NCBI GenBank assembly: GCA_031264545.1
Contig: JAISDV010000187.1
Location: 1-6,809, forward strand
Length of the DNA stretch: 6,809 bases
Direction: 5' to 3'
Source of the DNA: Oscillospiraceae bacterium
GTDB taxonomy: Bacteria > Bacillota > Clostridia > Oscillospirales > Oscillospiraceae
Part shown: positions 5,550-6,809 of the stretch, piece after piece
Numbering within the stretch: the stretch's first letter is position 1
How the letters are laid out: each line of letters opens with the position of its first letter
Position numbers and translations under genes: made by a program
Notes under the pieces: generated by a model
Databases searched by the model: none
The model's input: only the letters and a program-made list of their open reading frames with translations
What the model was told of the DNA's origin: nothing

Positions 5550-6422
5550 CTAATTCCGCGGCTTCTCGAGGCTTATGCGCCCGAGCCTGCCGTCCCGGAA
5601 TTCGTCGAGGAGCACGGCCGCCATCCGTTCGAGGTCATATTCGCCCTTCGAAACAATGAAGCCGCGGTTTTTCGCCGCCGCCCCGAGCAGCTCAAAGCCG
5701 TTTGCGGCGGCATCGGGCGCGAGTTTATAGCGCTGCGCGAGACTCTGCGGACAGGCTTCGCGAAGCCGGAGCATTAAATTCGCCGCGAGCGTTTCCCTGT
5801 CTATGATCTCGTCACGTATCGCGCCCGTAAAGGCAAGGTTTTCTCCCACAGCCTGGCTGTCGAAGCGCGGCCAGAGTATACCCGGCGTGTCGAGCAGCTC
5901 GAGCCCTGCGTCGACGCTGATCCACTGCTTGCCGCGGGTTACGCCCGGTTTGTCCGAGACCTTTGCGGCCTTGCGCTTTGCAATTTTGTTGATGAAGGTC
6001 GATTTGCCGACGTTCGGAATGCCCAACACCATCGCGCGGAGCGGTTTGCCTGCCTGCCCCTTCGCGGCAAGCGCTTCGAGCCTGTCCCTGAGCAGCGCCC
6101 TGATCGCGCCGGCAAAGCCTCCCAGGCCTTTTCCGCTTTTGCAGTCCGTCTCCAGAACAGGCAGGTCCCCGGATTTGAAATATGCCCGCCAGAGCGCGGT
6201 CACAGCGGGGTCAGCCTGGTCCGCGCGGTTGAGGATAATAAGCCTGGGCTTTGTCCCGGCCAGCCTGTCGATATCGGGGTTGCGGCTGGAATAAGGGATA
6301 CGCGCGTCGATGATCTCACACACGGCGTCCACGAGCCTCATGTTCTCCGTGATCATGCGCTGGGCCTTCGTCATATGACCGGGAAACCACTGGATATTCA
6401 GTTTTTCGGTCATATCCGTCAT
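5550..6422 (-). CDS. rbgA: Ribosome biogenesis GTPase RbgA (YlqF)
   Basis: RbgA is a circularly permuted GTPase that acts late in assembly of the 50S ribosomal subunit. The 290-residue protein shows the permuted motif order: G4 as NRAD (65-68), then G1/P-loop GIPNVGKST (134-142), G2 around Thr162 (GVTRGKQW) and G3 DTPG (178-181). The N-terminal IQWFPGHMTKA (10-20) is diagnostic, and its His16 corresponds to the catalytic His9 of B. subtilis RbgA. The C-terminal RNA-binding part (about 205-290) ends LGRISLEKP, like B. subtilis FGRLSFEQP. G4 carries Arg where NKxD is usual. GGAGG (6430-6434), 7 bases before the first ATG, supports the start at 6422; a second in-frame ATG is at codon 4. It lies 22 bases after lepB and 11 before rnhB, in the order known from B. 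subtilis. Confidence 0.96.
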   Translation of the reverse strand: MTDMTEKLNIQWFPGHMTKAQRMITENMRLVDAVCEIIDARIPYSSRNPDIDRLAGTKPRLIILNRADQADPAVTALWRAYFKSGDLPVLETDCKSGKGLGGFAGAIRALLRDRLEALAAKGQAGKPLRAMVLGIPNVGKSTFINKIAKRKAAKVSDKPGVTRGKQWISVDAGLELLDTPGILWPRFDSQAVGENLAFTGAIRDEIIDRETLAANLMLRLREACPQSLAQRYKLAPDAAANGFELLGAAAKNRGFIVSKGEYDLERMAAVLLDEFRDGRLGRISLEKPRN

Positions 6423-6444
6423 TGGCGCGCCTCCGTAAGAGCTG

Positions 6445-6809
6445 TTAAATGACGCCGAATTTACTTACGGGCAGCAGCCTGAGCAGGACCCTGCCCATGA
6501 CGTAGCGGACATCGACACAGCCGATGATATCGCTCCGGCTGTCGATTGAGGCGTTGCGGTTATCGCCCATCACAAAAATGCAGTTTTCCGGAACGGTGAT
6601 CTTTCCGTCAAAATCGATCGGCGTATGCGTGAGATCGGCCGCGTACGGCTCATTGAGCGGCCGGTCGTCGACATAGACGACACCCTGTTCAAAGTCGATG
6701 TCCACGGTCTGGCCCGCAACCGCGATGACACGCTTGATGATCGGATCCTCCTGAAAGGAAAGCTTGCGAAGCACAACGACGTCCCCCTGCGCAGGCGTAT
6801 AGAATATGT
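6445..6809 (-). CDS. lepB: Signal peptidase I (partial, N-terminus outside window)
   Basis: Type I signal peptidase is a membrane-anchored Ser/Lys protease that removes signal peptides from exported proteins on the outer face of the membrane. About 120 C-terminal residues are visible. They include FYTPAQGDVVVL (box C), the catalytic base Lys in IIKRVIAVAGQ (codon at 6733-6735, box D) and the box E motif FVMGDNRNASIDSR. The anchor helix and the catalytic Ser (box B) lie before the window. The compact spacing between boxes fits the short Gram-positive form. A GTG at 6774 is in frame but cannot be the start, because box C precedes it. The lipoprotein at 1623-2579 is not a substrate: it has a lipobox and would need signal peptidase II. 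Confidence 0.95.
   Translation of the reverse strand, partial: IFYTPAQGDVVVLRKLSFQEDPIIKRVIAVAGQTVDIDFEQGVVYVDDRPLNEPYAADLTHTPIDFDGKITVPENCIFVMGDNRNASIDSRSDIIGCVDVRYVMGRVLLRLLPVSKFGVI

Noticed and set aside
1..6809. CRISPR arrays, tRNA or rRNA genes, insertion sequences, prophage or defence genes
   Set aside because: No regular short repeats, cloverleaf-like segments, transposase motifs or terminal inverted repeats were seen; nearly all DNA is taken up by recognised genes.

Overview
All recognisable genes in this window lie on the minus strand, so the text runs from high to low coordinates. The coding DNA is GC-rich. The proteins and gene order (lepB-rbgA-rnhB-yraN, a TrpX-type lipoprotein transporter, good AAGGAG Shine-Dalgarno sites) point to a Gram-positive Firmicute. 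A GC-rich anaerobic clostridium of the Oscillospiraceae/Ruminococcaceae kind is my best guess. That placement is inference from gene content, not from a marker gene.

Region 1 (6809 down to 3013) is a tightly packed housekeeping operon: signal peptidase I (lepB, cut by the window edge), the 50S assembly GTPase rbgA/ylqF, ribonuclease HII (rnhB), a YraN/UPF0102 nuclease-fold protein and threonine synthase (thrC). Gaps are 22, 11, 55 and 11 bases, with no internal terminator or promoter visible. The first four form a block common in Firmicutes; thrC looks like an addition at its end.

Region 2 (3012 down to 2580) is a 433-base intergenic region and the most interesting part. It holds imperfect direct repeats, a near-consensus sigma-A promoter (TTGACT, 17 bases, TATACT), and a 31-codon leader ORF with a perfect AAGGAGG. 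Six of eight consecutive leader codons are Phe or Tyr. A strong intrinsic terminator (GAAA tetraloop, U tract) lies between the leader ORF and the next gene. An upstream segment can pair with the terminator arms to form a competing antiterminator. Together this reads as a ribosome-mediated attenuator that senses charged Phe/Tyr tRNA.

Region 3 (2579 down to 1) is the operon this attenuator would control: a substrate-binding lipoprotein of the ABC_sub_bind (TrpX-like) family, a membrane permease and an ATPase (cut by the window start). Two tandem hairpins separate the lipoprotein gene from the permease gene, and the permease and ATPase genes overlap by 8 bases. Relatives of the binding protein are associated with aromatic amino acids, so the leader codons and the transporter family independently suggest uptake of aromatic amino acids.
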